The translations under genes and the position numbers were made by a program. This document shows, one piece after another, positions 7,317 to 15,581 of a DNA stretch of 64,000 nt; the stretch's first letter is position 1; each line of letters begins with the position of its first letter. The DNA comes from Streptomyces sp. NBC_01298 (GTDB taxonomy: Bacteria > Actinomycetota > Actinomycetes > Streptomycetales > Streptomycetaceae), in NCBI RefSeq assembly GCF_035978755.1, contig NZ_CP108414.1, positions 1,550,001 to 1,614,000 on the forward strand. The letters are read 5' to 3'. The notes under the pieces were generated by a model. That model saw nothing but the letters and a program-made list of their open reading frames with translations. It did not search any database and was not told the DNA's origin.

Positions 7317-8654
7317 GTGAAGGACATCCTGGACGCGATCCAGTCGCAGGCCGCGACGGCCGCCGACTTCGCGGCCCTGCCGCTCCCCGACTCGTACCGC
7401 GCGATCACCGTGCACAAGGACGAGGCGGAGATGTTCGCCGGGCTCAGCTCCCGTGAGAAGGACCCCCGCAAGTCCCTGCACCTCGACGAGGTCCCGCTCC
7501 CCGAGCTGGGCCCGGGCGAGGCTCTGGTCGCCGTCATGGCGTCCTCGGTCAACTACAACTCCGTGTGGACCTCGATCTTCGAGCCGGTCTCCACCTTCAG
7601 CTTCCTGGAGCGCTACGGGCGCCTCTCGGAGCTCACCAAGCGCCACGACCTGCCGTACCACATCATCGGCTCGGACCTCGCGGGCGTCGTCCTGCGCACC
7701 GGCCCCGGCGTCAACGCCTGGAAGCCGGGCGACGAGGTCGTCGCGCACTGCCTGTCGGTCGAGCTGGAGTCCTCGGACGGCCACAACGACACGATGCTCG
7801 ACCCCGAGCAGCGCATCTGGGGCTTCGAGACCAACTTCGGCGGCCTGGCGGAGATCGCCCTCGTCAAATCCAACCAGCTGATGCCCAAGCCCGACCACCT
7901 CAGCTGGGAGGAGGCCGCCTCGCCCGGCCTGGTCAACTCCACCGCGTACCGCCAGCTGGTCTCCCGCAACGGCGCCGGCATGAAGCAGGGCGACAACGTC
8001 CTGATCTGGGGCGCCAGCGGCGGGCTCGGCTCGTACGCCACCCAGTTCGCGCTGGCCGGCGGCGCCAACCCGATCTGCGTGGTCTCCTCCCCGGAGAAGG
8101 CCGACATCTGCCGGGCGATGGGCGCCACCGCGGTCATCGACCGCAACGCCGAGGGCTACAAGTTCTGGAAGGACGAGCACACCCAGGACCCGAAGGAGTG
8201 GAAGCGCTTCGGCAAGCGCATCCGCGAGCTCACCGGCGGCGAGGACATCGACATCGTCTTCGAGCACCCGGGCCGCGAGACCTTCGGCGCGAGCGTCTAC
8301 GTCACCCGCAAGGGCGGCACCATCACCACCTGCGCCTCGACCTCGGGCTACATGCACGAGTACGACAACCGCTACCTGTGGATGTCCCTGAAGAAGATCA
8401 TCGGCTCGCACTTCGCGAACTACCGCGAGGCCTGGGAGGCCAACCGCCTGATCTCGAAGGGCAAGATCCACCCCACCCTGTCGCGGGTCTACTCCCTCGA
8501 GGAGACCGGCCAGGCCGCCTACGACGTCCACCGCAACCTCCACCAGGGCAAGGTCGGCGTGCTCTGCCTGGCCCCCGAAGAGGGCCTGGGCGTGCGGGAC
8601 CACGAGATGCGGGCGACGCACCTCGACGCGATCAACCTGTTCCGCGACGCGTAG
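7317..8654 (+). CDS. ccr: Crotonyl-CoA carboxylase/reductase
   Basis: Ccr reduces crotonyl-CoA with NADPH and fixes CO2 to give ethylmalonyl-CoA, the key step of the ethylmalonyl-CoA pathway and an extender-unit source for polyketides. The 445 residues match the family length. From GTG 7317 (GGAGG about 8 bases upstream) the four CO2-pocket residues described for the Kitasatospora enzyme fall on the same numbers: Asn81, Phe170, Glu171 and His365. This confirms both the family and the start. The nucleotide-binding loop reads GASGGLGSYATQFA. It opens the operon with ecm, mcl, mch and mcd, 68 bases before ecm. Confidence 0.97.
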   Translation: MKDILDAIQSQAATAADFAALPLPDSYRAITVHKDEAEMFAGLSSREKDPRKSLHLDEVPLPELGPGEALVAVMASSVNYNSVWTSIFEPVSTFSFLERYGRLSELTKRHDLPYHIIGSDLAGVVLRTGPGVNAWKPGDEVVAHCLSVELESSDGHNDTMLDPEQRIWGFETNFGGLAEIALVKSNQLMPKPDHLSWEEAASPGLVNSTAYRQLVSRNGAGMKQGDNVLIWGASGGLGSYATQFALAGGANPICVVSSPEKADICRAMGATAVIDRNAEGYKFWKDEHTQDPKEWKRFGKRIRELTGGEDIDIVFEHPGRETFGASVYVTRKGGTITTCASTSGYMHEYDNRYLWMSLKKIIGSHFANYREAWEANRLISKGKIHPTLSRVYSLEETGQAAYDVHRNLHQGKVGVLCLAPEEGLGVRDHEMRATHLDAINLFRDA

Positions 8655-8722
8655 CGGAGCGGACCAATAAGCACAGTCGCAACATCTGAGAATCCCCTCA
8701 AAGGCCAAAGGGACAGCCTGAG

Positions 8723-10819
8723 ATGACAGAGCGCCAGAAGGACCGTCCGTGGCTCATGCGGACGTACGCCGGCCACTCCACGGCCGAGGCGTCCAACGAG
8801 CTGTACCGCCGCAACCTCGCCAAGGGCCAGACCGGCCTGTCGGTCGCGTTCGACCTGCCGACGCAGACCGGCTACGACCCCGACCACATCCTCGCCCGCG
8901 GCGAGGTCGGCCGGGTCGGGGTCCCGGTCTCCCATCTGGGCGACATGCGGCGGCTGTTCCAGGACATCCCCCTGGAGCAGATGAACACCTCGATGACGAT
9001 CAACGCCACCGCCATGTGGCTGCTGGCGCTCTACCAGGTGGCCGCCGAGGAGCAGGGCGCGGACATCGCCCAGCTCCAGGGCACCACCCAGAACGACATC
9101 GTCAAGGAGTACCTCTCGCGCGGGACGCACGTCTTCCCGCCCGGGCCCTCGCTCCGACTGACGACGGACATGATCGCGTACACGGTCAACCACATCCCGA
9201 AGTGGAACCCGATCAACATCTGCTCGTACCACCTCCAGGAGGCCGGGGCCACGCCCGTCCAGGAGATCTCGTACGCGATGTCCACGGCCATCGCGGTCCT
9301 GGACTCGGTGCGCGACTCGGGCCAGGTGCCCGAGGAGCGGTTCGGCGAGGTCGTCGCCCGGATCTCCTTCTTCGTGAACGCGGGCGTCCGCTTCATCGAG
9401 GAGATGTGCAAGATGCGCGCCTTCGGCCGCATCTGGGACAAGGTCACCCGCGAGCGCTACGGCATCGAGAACGAGAAGCAGCGCCGCTTCCGGTACGGGG
9501 TCCAGGTCAACTCCCTGGGCCTGACCGAGGCACAGCCGGAGAACAACGTCCAGCGGATCGTGCTGGAGATGCTCGCGGTGACCCTCTCCAAGGACGCCCG
9601 CGCCCGCGCCGTGCAGCTGCCCGCCTGGAACGAGGCGCTGGGCCTGCCCCGGCCCTGGGACCAGCAGTGGTCGCTGCGCATCCAGCAGGTCCTGGCCCAC
9701 GAGAGCGACCTGCTGGAGTACGAGGACATCTTCGCCGGGTCGCACGTGATCGAGGCCAAGGTCGAGTCCCTGGTGACCGAGTGCCTGGCCGAGATCGACC
9801 GGATCCAGGAGATGGGCGGCGCGATGGCCGCCGTCGAGTCCGGGTACCTCAAGGGCGAGCTGGTCTCCTCGCACGCCGAGCGGCGGGCCCGGATCGAGGA
9901 CGGCCAGGACAAGATCGTCGGCGTCAACTGCTTCCAGCAGACCGAGGAGAACCCGCTCACCGCGGACCTCGACGGCGCCATCATGACGGTGGACGGGGCC
10001 CTGGAGGCCCAGACCGTCGAGCGCATCGGCCGCTGGAAGGCCGAGCGCCAGGAGTCCTCGGACCGGCAGGGCGGCGGCGACCCGTTCGTCTTCCCCACCG
10101 TCATGCAGGCCCTGGACCGGCTGAAGGAGGCCGCCGCCGGGGACGAGAACCTCATGGAGGCCACCCTGGAGTGCGCCCGCGCCGGTGTCACCACCGGCGA
10201 GTGGTCGAGCGCCCTGCGCGAGGTGTTCGGGGAGTTCCGGGCGCCGACCGGGGTCTCCTCGGCCCCGGTGGCCGTGACCGCCGAGGAGGGAACCCCCATG
10301 GCCCTCGTCCGCGCGAAGGTCTCCCGTACGGCCGACGAGCTGGGATCCGGCCGGCTGCGCCTGCTGGTCGGCAAGCCCGGCCTGGACGGGCACTCCAACG
10401 GCGCCGAGCAGATCGCCGTACGGGCCCGCGACGCCGGCTTCGAGGTGGTCTACCAGGGCATCCGGCTCACCCCCGAGGAGATCTCCTCGGCGGCCCTGGC
10501 CGAGGACGTCCACTGCGTGGGACTGTCCATCCTGTCCGGCTCGCACAGCGCGCTCGTCCCCGACGTGCTGGAACGCCTGCGCGCGGCGGGGGCGGGTGAC
10601 ATCCCGGTGGTCCTCGGAGGCATCATTCCGAATGCCGACGCCGTGGCGCTCAAGGAGGCCGGGGTGGCGGCGGTCTTCACCCCGAAGGACTTCGGCATCA
10701 CGGAGATCATCGGCAAAATCGTCGACGAGATCCGCAAGGCGAACAAGCTCCACCCGATCGGCGACGCCGCCGACACCGCTTTCACCGACATCACCGCAAG
10801 CACGGAGGTCCCCGCATGA
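8723..10819 (+). CDS. meaA: B12-dependent ethylmalonyl-CoA mutase
   Basis: The 698-residue protein is a single-chain coenzyme-B12 mutase that converts ethylmalonyl-CoA to methylsuccinyl-CoA. The N-terminal TIM barrel (about 1-520) binds acyl-CoA (SVAFDLPTQTGYDPDH, MNTSMTINATAMWLLALY, LQGTTQNDIVKEY). The C-terminal cobalamin domain (about 545-680) has the base-off motif GLDGHSNG with Asp555 and cobalt-ligand His557, then GLSILSGSH and LGGIIP. Length and layout fit the MeaA/Ecm clade; the setting after ccr separates it from methylmalonyl- and isobutyryl-CoA mutases. Its stop overlaps the mcl start by 4 bases (ATGA), so the two are translationally coupled. Confidence 0.94.
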   Translation: MTERQKDRPWLMRTYAGHSTAEASNELYRRNLAKGQTGLSVAFDLPTQTGYDPDHILARGEVGRVGVPVSHLGDMRRLFQDIPLEQMNTSMTINATAMWLLALYQVAAEEQGADIAQLQGTTQNDIVKEYLSRGTHVFPPGPSLRLTTDMIAYTVNHIPKWNPINICSYHLQEAGATPVQEISYAMSTAIAVLDSVRDSGQVPEERFGEVVARISFFVNAGVRFIEEMCKMRAFGRIWDKVTRERYGIENEKQRRFRYGVQVNSLGLTEAQPENNVQRIVLEMLAVTLSKDARARAVQLPAWNEALGLPRPWDQQWSLRIQQVLAHESDLLEYEDIFAGSHVIEAKVESLVTECLAEIDRIQEMGGAMAAVESGYLKGELVSSHAERRARIEDGQDKIVGVNCFQQTEENPLTADLDGAIMTVDGALEAQTVERIGRWKAERQESSDRQGGGDPFVFPTVMQALDRLKEAAAGDENLMEATLECARAGVTTGEWSSALREVFGEFRAPTGVSSAPVAVTAEEGTPMALVRAKVSRTADELGSGRLRLLVGKPGLDGHSNGAEQIAVRARDAGFEVVYQGIRLTPEEISSAALAEDVHCVGLSILSGSHSALVPDVLERLRAAGAGDIPVVLGGIIPNADAVALKEAGVAAVFTPKDFGITEIIGKIVDEIRKANKLHPIGDAADTAFTDITASTEVPA

Positions 10820-11790
10820 CCACGCCCCCTTCCCCGGTCAACCGGCTGCGGCCGCGCCGCTCCTGCCTCGCGGTGCCGGGTTCCAACCCCCGGTTCCTGG
10901 AGAAGGCCCAGGGCCTGCCGGCCGACCAGGTCTTCCTCGACCTGGAGGACGCCTGCGCCCCGCTCGCCAAGGAGGGCGCCCGCCACACGATCGTGGACGC
11001 GCTGAACCAGGGCGACTGGACCGGCAAGACCCGCGTGGTGCGCGTCAACGACTGGACCACGCACTGGACGTACCGCGACGTGATCACGGTCGTCGAGGGC
11101 GCCGGCCAGAACCTCGACTGCATCATGCTGCCGAAGGTCCAGGACGCCCAGCAGGTCGTGGCGCTCGACCTCCTGCTGACGCAGATCGAGAAGACGATGG
11201 GCTTCGAGGTCGGCAAGATCGGCATCGAGGCGCAGATCGAGAACGCCAAGGGCCTGGTGAACGTCGACGCGATCGCCGGCGCCTCGCCGCGGCTGGAGAC
11301 CATCATCTTCGGACCGGCCGACTTCATGGCCTCCATCAACATGAAGTCCCTGGTCGTGGGCATGCAGCCGCCCGGCTACGGCGCGGACGCCTACCACTAC
11401 ATCCTGATGCGGATCCTGATGGCGGCCCGCATGCACGACCTCCAGGCGATCGACGGCCCCTTCCTCCAGATCAAGAACGTCGACGGCTACCGCGAGGTCG
11501 CCGGGCGCGCGGCGGCCCTCGGCTTCGACGGCAAGTGGGTGCTGCACCCCGGCCAGGTCGACGCGGCCAACGAGGTCTTCTCCCCCTCCCAGGAGGACTA
11601 CGACCACGCCGAGCTGATCCTCGACGCGTACGACTGGTGCACCTCCGAGGCCGGCGGCAAGAAGGGCTCGGCGATGCTCGGCGACGAGATGATCGACGAG
11701 GCCAGCCGCAAGATGGCGCTGGTCATCTCGGGCAAGGGCCGCGCCGCGGGCATGCAGCGCACCACCAAGTTCGAGATCCCGGAGGCGTAG
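10816..11790 (+). CDS. mcl: L-malyl-CoA/beta-methylmalyl-CoA lyase
   Basis: A 324-residue CitE/HpcH-type lyase. In the ethylmalonyl-CoA pathway it splits beta-methylmalyl-CoA into glyoxylate and propionyl-CoA. Family signs are the N-terminal RSCLAVPGSNPRFLEKA, the metal/substrate segment DQVFLDLEDACAP, IEAQIENAKGLVNVDAIA with a metal-binding Glu, IIFGPADFMAS, and the C-terminal GKWVLHPGQVDAANEVF. It overlaps ecm by 4 bases and precedes mch by 4 bases, so all are in one transcript. Confidence 0.93.
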   Translation: MTTPPSPVNRLRPRRSCLAVPGSNPRFLEKAQGLPADQVFLDLEDACAPLAKEGARHTIVDALNQGDWTGKTRVVRVNDWTTHWTYRDVITVVEGAGQNLDCIMLPKVQDAQQVVALDLLLTQIEKTMGFEVGKIGIEAQIENAKGLVNVDAIAGASPRLETIIFGPADFMASINMKSLVVGMQPPGYGADAYHYILMRILMAARMHDLQAIDGPFLQIKNVDGYREVAGRAAALGFDGKWVLHPGQVDAANEVFSPSQEDYDHAELILDAYDWCTSEAGGKKGSAMLGDEMIDEASRKMALVISGKGRAAGMQRTTKFEIPEA

Positions 11791-11794
11791 CACC

Positions 11795-12307
11795 ATGCAG
11801 TTCGGACGCACCTACGAAGAGTTCGAGATCGGCGCGGTCTACAAGCACTGGCCCGGAAAGACGGTCACCGAGTACGACGACCACCTCTTCTGTCTGCTGA
11901 CCATGAACCACCACCCGCTCCACATGGACAGCAACTACGCGGAGAACACCACCGACTTCGGCAAGAACGTCGTCGTGGGCAACTACATCTACTCGCTGCT
12001 GCTGGGCATGTCGGTGCCGGACGTCTCCGGCAAGGCCATCGCCAACCTGGAGATCGAGTCGCTGCGGCACGTGGCGCCGACCTTCCACGGGGACACGATC
12101 TACGGCGAGACCACGGTCCTCGACAAGACCCCGTCGAAGTCGAAGAACGACCGCGGCATCGTCTACGTGGAGACCAAGGGCTACAAGCAGGACGGCACCC
12201 TCGTCTGCGTCTTCCGGCGCAAGGTGATGGTCCCGACCGAGACGTACATCAAGGAGCGCGGCGGCGAGCAGCCCGGCCGCCCCACGCTGAAGGAACAGGG
12301 GAAGTAG
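11795..12307 (+). CDS. mch: MaoC-like mesaconyl-CoA hydratase
   Basis: A 170-residue single hot-dog protein of the MaoC dehydratase type. It should hydrate mesaconyl-CoA to beta-methylmalyl-CoA, the substrate of Mcl. Visible features are the N-terminal GRTYEEFEIGAVYKHWPGKTVTEYDDHLF, the (R)-hydratase-type NHHPLHMDSNYAE with Asp and His, and GNYIYSLLLGMSVPD. GGAGG lies 9 bases before ATG 11795, inside the mcl end. Single-domain versions are usual in actinomycetes, while alphaproteobacterial Mch has two fused hot dogs. Substrate is inferred from the operon. Confidence 0.88.
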   Translation: MQFGRTYEEFEIGAVYKHWPGKTVTEYDDHLFCLLTMNHHPLHMDSNYAENTTDFGKNVVVGNYIYSLLLGMSVPDVSGKAIANLEIESLRHVAPTFHGDTIYGETTVLDKTPSKSKNDRGIVYVETKGYKQDGTLVCVFRRKVMVPTETYIKERGGEQPGRPTLKEQGK

Positions 12308-12311
12308 AACC

Positions 12312-13517
12312 ATGAGCCGACTTGCCCAGACCGCCGGCCTGACGGACGACCAGAGGGACATCCTCAAGACCGTCCGGGAGTTCGTCGACAAGGAGATCAT
12401 CCCGGTCGCGACCGAGCTGGAGCACCGGGACGAATACCCGCAGCAGATCGTCGACGGCCTCAAGGAACTCGGCCTCTTCGGCCTGATGATCCCGGAGGAG
12501 TACGGCGGCCTGGGTGAGTCGCTGCTCACCTACGCGCTGTGCGTCGAGGAGATCGCGCGCGGCTGGATGTCCGTCTCGGGCATCATCAACACGCACTTCA
12601 TCGTGGCGTACATGCTCAAGCAGCACGGAACGCAGGAGCAGCGGGAGTACTTCCTCCCGCGGATGGCCCTGGGCGAGGTGCGCGGCGCGTTCTCGATGTC
12701 CGAGCCGGGGCTCGGCTCCGATGTGTCGGCCATCACCTCGAAGGCGGTGAAGGACGGTGACGAGTACGTCCTGAACGGCCAGAAGATGTGGCTGACGAAC
12801 GGCGGCACGTCCACGCTGGTGGCCGTTCTGGTGCGCAGTGACGAAGGACACCCGGAGGGCACCGCGCCCCACAAGTCGATGACGACCTTCCTCGTGGAGA
12901 AGGAGGCCGGCTTCGGTGAGGTCCGGCCCGGCCTGACCATCCCGGGCAAGATCGACAAGATGGGCTACAAGGGCGTCGACACGACCGAGCTCATCATGGA
13001 CGGACTGCGCATTCCGGCCAATCGGGTCCTCGGCGGCGAGACCGGCCGAGGGTTTTACCAAATGATGGACGGGGTCGAGGTCGGCCGCGTCAACGTGGCG
13101 GCCCGTGGCTGCGGCGTCGCACAGCGTGCGTTCGAGCTCGGTGTCTCTTATGCCCAGCAACGTCACACTTTCGGCAAGGCCATCGCCGAGCACCAGGCGA
13201 TCCAGTTCAAGCTGGCCGAGATGGCTACCAAGGTCGAAGCCGCCCATGCGATGATGGTCAATGCAGCACGCAAAAAGGACTCCGGGGAACGAAACGACCT
13301 CGAAGCAGGGATGGCGAAGTACCTCGCCTCCGAGTACTGCAAGGAGGTGGTGGAGGACGCGTTCCGTATCCACGGTGGCTACGGCTTCTCGAAGGAGTAC
13401 GAGATCGAGCGTCTCTACCGCGAGGCGCCCATGCTGCTCATCGGTGAAGGTACCGCCGAGATCCAGAAAATGATCATCGGGCGACGCCTGCTCGAGGAGT
13501 ACCGGCTCCAGGGCTGA
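12312..13517 (+). CDS. mcd: Acyl-CoA dehydrogenase, probable methylsuccinyl-CoA dehydrogenase
   Basis: A 401-residue FAD acyl-CoA dehydrogenase. It has the FAD/substrate segment AFSMSEPGLGSDVSAITSKA, the QMMDGVEVGRVNVAARGCGVAQRAFE core, RHTFGKAIAEHQAIQFKLAEM, and the catalytic base Glu379 in IGEGTAEIQ. Its position after ecm, mcl and mch suggests it oxidises methylsuccinyl-CoA to mesaconyl-CoA, completing the branch. It is about 150 residues shorter than the Rhodobacter Mcd, which carries an N-terminal extension, so substrate choice is less certain than family. It is the last gene of the operon; psd follows after 185 bases. Confidence 0.85.
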   Translation: MSRLAQTAGLTDDQRDILKTVREFVDKEIIPVATELEHRDEYPQQIVDGLKELGLFGLMIPEEYGGLGESLLTYALCVEEIARGWMSVSGIINTHFIVAYMLKQHGTQEQREYFLPRMALGEVRGAFSMSEPGLGSDVSAITSKAVKDGDEYVLNGQKMWLTNGGTSTLVAVLVRSDEGHPEGTAPHKSMTTFLVEKEAGFGEVRPGLTIPGKIDKMGYKGVDTTELIMDGLRIPANRVLGGETGRGFYQMMDGVEVGRVNVAARGCGVAQRAFELGVSYAQQRHTFGKAIAEHQAIQFKLAEMATKVEAAHAMMVNAARKKDSGERNDLEAGMAKYLASEYCKEVVEDAFRIHGGYGFSKEYEIERLYREAPMLLIGEGTAEIQKMIIGRRLLEEYRLQG

Positions 13518-13616
13518 AAGTCCCTTTTGGGGTAAATCATCCAGTGGTTTCCCGCGAAAGGGTCACTAGCAGTCACTGGCTCACGGCCATCGACTCGGCT
13601 TCTGGCTTGCCCAGTT

Positions 13617-13628
13617 GTTGCGCGCAAC
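13617..13628. promoter_or_regulatory. Palindrome GTTGCGCGCAAC before psd
   Basis: A perfect 12-bp palindrome lies 75 bp before psd. TTGCCC (13607-13612) and GATAGC (13630-13635) flank it in -35/-10 positions 17 bases apart, so it occupies the promoter spacer and could be an operator. No matching regulator gene is nearby. Confidence 0.4.
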
Positions 13629-13702
13629 CGATAGCATTCCAGTAAAGCCGCCGTCCCGTCCCCCCGTTTGCGGCGCGGCATCACCCGCTACGAAGGTCAT
13701 CC

Positions 13703-14359
13703 ATGCCCCACAGCCAAACCTCTGCACCTCGCGTCGGCCTCCTCGGTGGACGCCTCGCGCGCGGAGCATCGCCGTGGCTTCTGCCGACCGTCGCCACCGC
13801 CGCCGTCAGCCTCGTCCGGGCCCGCAAGTCCGGACGCTGGGCGGCCGTGGCCGTGCCCACCACCGCGCTCGCGGCGGGCATGCTGTGGTTCTTCCGCGAC
13901 CCCGAGCGTGAGATCACGCAGGGCAGGGTCATCTCGCCCGCCGACGGTGTGGTGCAGAGCATCATGCCGTGGAAGGACGGACGCACCCGCGTCGCGATCT
14001 TCATGAGCCCCCTGAACGTCCACGTCAACCGCGCGCCCCTCGCGGGCACGGTGACGTCCGTGGAGCACGTCCCCGGTGGATTCGTTCCGGCGTTCAACAA
14101 GGAGAGCGAGAACAACGAGCGCGTCGTCTGGCACTTCGACACCGAACTCGGCGACATCGAGATGGTGCAGATCGCCGGCGCCGTCGCCCGTCGCATCGTC
14201 CCGTACCTGCCGGCCGGCACCAAGGTGGAGCAGGGCGAACGCATCGGTCTGATCCGCTTCGGCTCCCGCGTCGACATCTACCTCCCCGAGGGCGTCGAGG
14301 TCGCGGTCGAGGTCGGACAGGCCACCACCGCGGGGGTGACCCGAATTGACCGTGACTGA
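13703..14359 (+). CDS. psd: Phosphatidylserine decarboxylase proenzyme
   Basis: The 218-residue short (type II) enzyme makes phosphatidylethanolamine from phosphatidylserine. It cleaves itself at Gly187-Ser188 in IRFGSRVDIYLP, where the new Ser N-terminus becomes the pyruvoyl cofactor. Other family segments are WFFRDPERE, VISPADGVVQSI, IFMSPLNVHVNRAP and VQIAGAVARRIVPY. A hydrophobic stretch at about 46-65 fits membrane attachment. It overlaps pssA by 14 bases, so the two steps of the pathway are coupled. Confidence 0.95.
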   Translation: MPHSQTSAPRVGLLGGRLARGASPWLLPTVATAAVSLVRARKSGRWAAVAVPTTALAAGMLWFFRDPEREITQGRVISPADGVVQSIMPWKDGRTRVAIFMSPLNVHVNRAPLAGTVTSVEHVPGGFVPAFNKESENNERVVWHFDTELGDIEMVQIAGAVARRIVPYLPAGTKVEQGERIGLIRFGSRVDIYLPEGVEVAVEVGQATTAGVTRIDRD

Positions 14360-15215
14360 ACCTGAGACCCCGGCGACGCCGGCGACCGGCTGGGTGCCGG
14401 AGGCTGCCGAGGAGGAGTCCACCGAGGACGACATGCCGCTGTCACTGCGGCTGTCGATAGCGGACACCCTCACCCTCGGCAACGCGACCTGCGGATTCAT
14501 GGCGGTGTACTTCACCACCACCGGAATCCTCATCCCGCACCTCACCGGCAGCGGCGAGTCGGGCATGGCCCGCAGCAGCGCGGCCACCGCCGTGATACTG
14601 ATGCTGCTCGCCGCGGTCTTCGACCTCTTCGACGGCATCGTGGCCCGCAAGCTGCGCAGCTCGCCGATGGGCGCGGAGCTGGACAACCTGTCCGACCTGA
14701 TCAGCTTCGGGCTGGCTCCGGCGTACTTCGTGCTCGTCTACGGCATGGTCGCCGATGACGCCGTGCAGAAGATGTCGGCGCTGGCGGCGATCGTGGTCCT
14801 GCTGGCGGTCGTCCTGCGCCTCGCGAGATTCAGCTGCGTGGCGATGAAGGACGGCATGTTCCAGGGCATGCCGAGCCCCTTCGGTGCGCTGACGGTCGTC
14901 TCGATCGTGCTGCTGGAGCTGCCGTTCATCCCGACCCTGCTGGCGATCGTCGGCGTGGCCTGGCTGATGGTGAGCCGGGTCGAGTACCCCAAGCCGCGGG
15001 GTGTCCTCGCGGTGGCGATGCTGAGCTGGATCGTCGCGGCGATGGGTCTGCTGGCCGCGTGGGCGTTCGACGCGCCGGGCGGCGGGCTGCTGCTCCAGAC
15101 CGGCTGCGCGCTGCAGATCGCTCTGGCGGCGACCATCCCGCTGTTCGCGACGACCCGTCGCGCGAACACGTTCCGCCACAACCGTCGCGAGGCGAGGGCC
15201 ACCCAGGCCCCGTAG
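14346..15215 (+). CDS. pssA: CDP-diacylglycerol-serine O-phosphatidyltransferase
   Basis: PssA joins serine to CDP-diacylglycerol to make phosphatidylserine, the substrate of Psd. The 289-residue protein has about eight membrane helices and the CDP-alcohol phosphotransferase signature DG-IV-AR ... G-AEL-D-NLS-D in DLFDGIVARKLR through MGAELDNLSD. Between AR and G there are 7 residues rather than the usual 8. The start is TTG 14346 or GTG 14352, both inside the end of psd. The first 35 residues are acidic and cytosolic. A long hairpin follows the stop. Confidence 0.94.
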   Translation: MTVTEPETPATPATGWVPEAAEEESTEDDMPLSLRLSIADTLTLGNATCGFMAVYFTTTGILIPHLTGSGESGMARSSAATAVILMLLAAVFDLFDGIVARKLRSSPMGAELDNLSDLISFGLAPAYFVLVYGMVADDAVQKMSALAAIVVLLAVVLRLARFSCVAMKDGMFQGMPSPFGALTVVSIVLLELPFIPTLLAIVGVAWLMVSRVEYPKPRGVLAVAMLSWIVAAMGLLAAWAFDAPGGGLLLQTGCALQIALAATIPLFATTRRANTFRHNRREARATQAP

Positions 15216-15233
15216 CCTCCACCGCACGCACGC

Positions 15234-15274
15234 AAGGGCCCCCGGCCGCCGTACAGGCGGCCGGGGGCCCTTCT
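15234..15274 (+). terminator. Perfect 17-bp hairpin after pssA
   Basis: Bases 15234-15250 pair without mismatch to 15256-15272 around the loop GTACA, followed by CTGTG. The stem is almost all G and C. It closes the psd-pssA transcript. Confidence 0.9.
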
Positions 15275-15403
15275 GTGTGCCGGGGGCGCCTACGCCGCTG
15301 TGTGTGGGCTGGGTCCCCTACCCGCCCTTCGCCCGTTCCCCGGAGCTCCGCCCCGGACCCGTTCCCGGGTGCGGCGCCGTTGCCGGGGGCCAGCCCCCGG
15401 GAC

Positions 15404-15484
15404 CCCCGCTCCTCAAACGCCGGAGGGGCTGGATTTTCGCCGGCGTCGGCCGCATCCAGCCTCGCCGGCGTTTGAGGAGCGGGG
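15404..15484. repeat. Long inverted repeat of the CTCCTCAAACGCCGG type
   Basis: A 31-bp arm (15404-15434) faces its complement (15454-15484) with two mismatches and a 19-base loop. The core CTCCTCAAACGCCGG is, to my knowledge, a very common intergenic repeat in Streptomyces genomes. The rest of the 15285-15560 gap shows no gene. It may act as a terminator or be a small mobile palindrome. Confidence 0.8.
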
Positions 15485-15581
15485 AAGGGGCGGCGGGCCG
15501 GAGGCGGAGCGCGGGCCACGCGTACGCTTGGTGTCGGAAAACCGCCAGCCCGGGGACGGCCCGCCCAGGAGGATGGGAGCC

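Noticed and set aside
15285..15581. A short gene between pssA and ada-alkA
   Set aside because: The stretch is dominated by a long inverted repeat and has no family-like frame.
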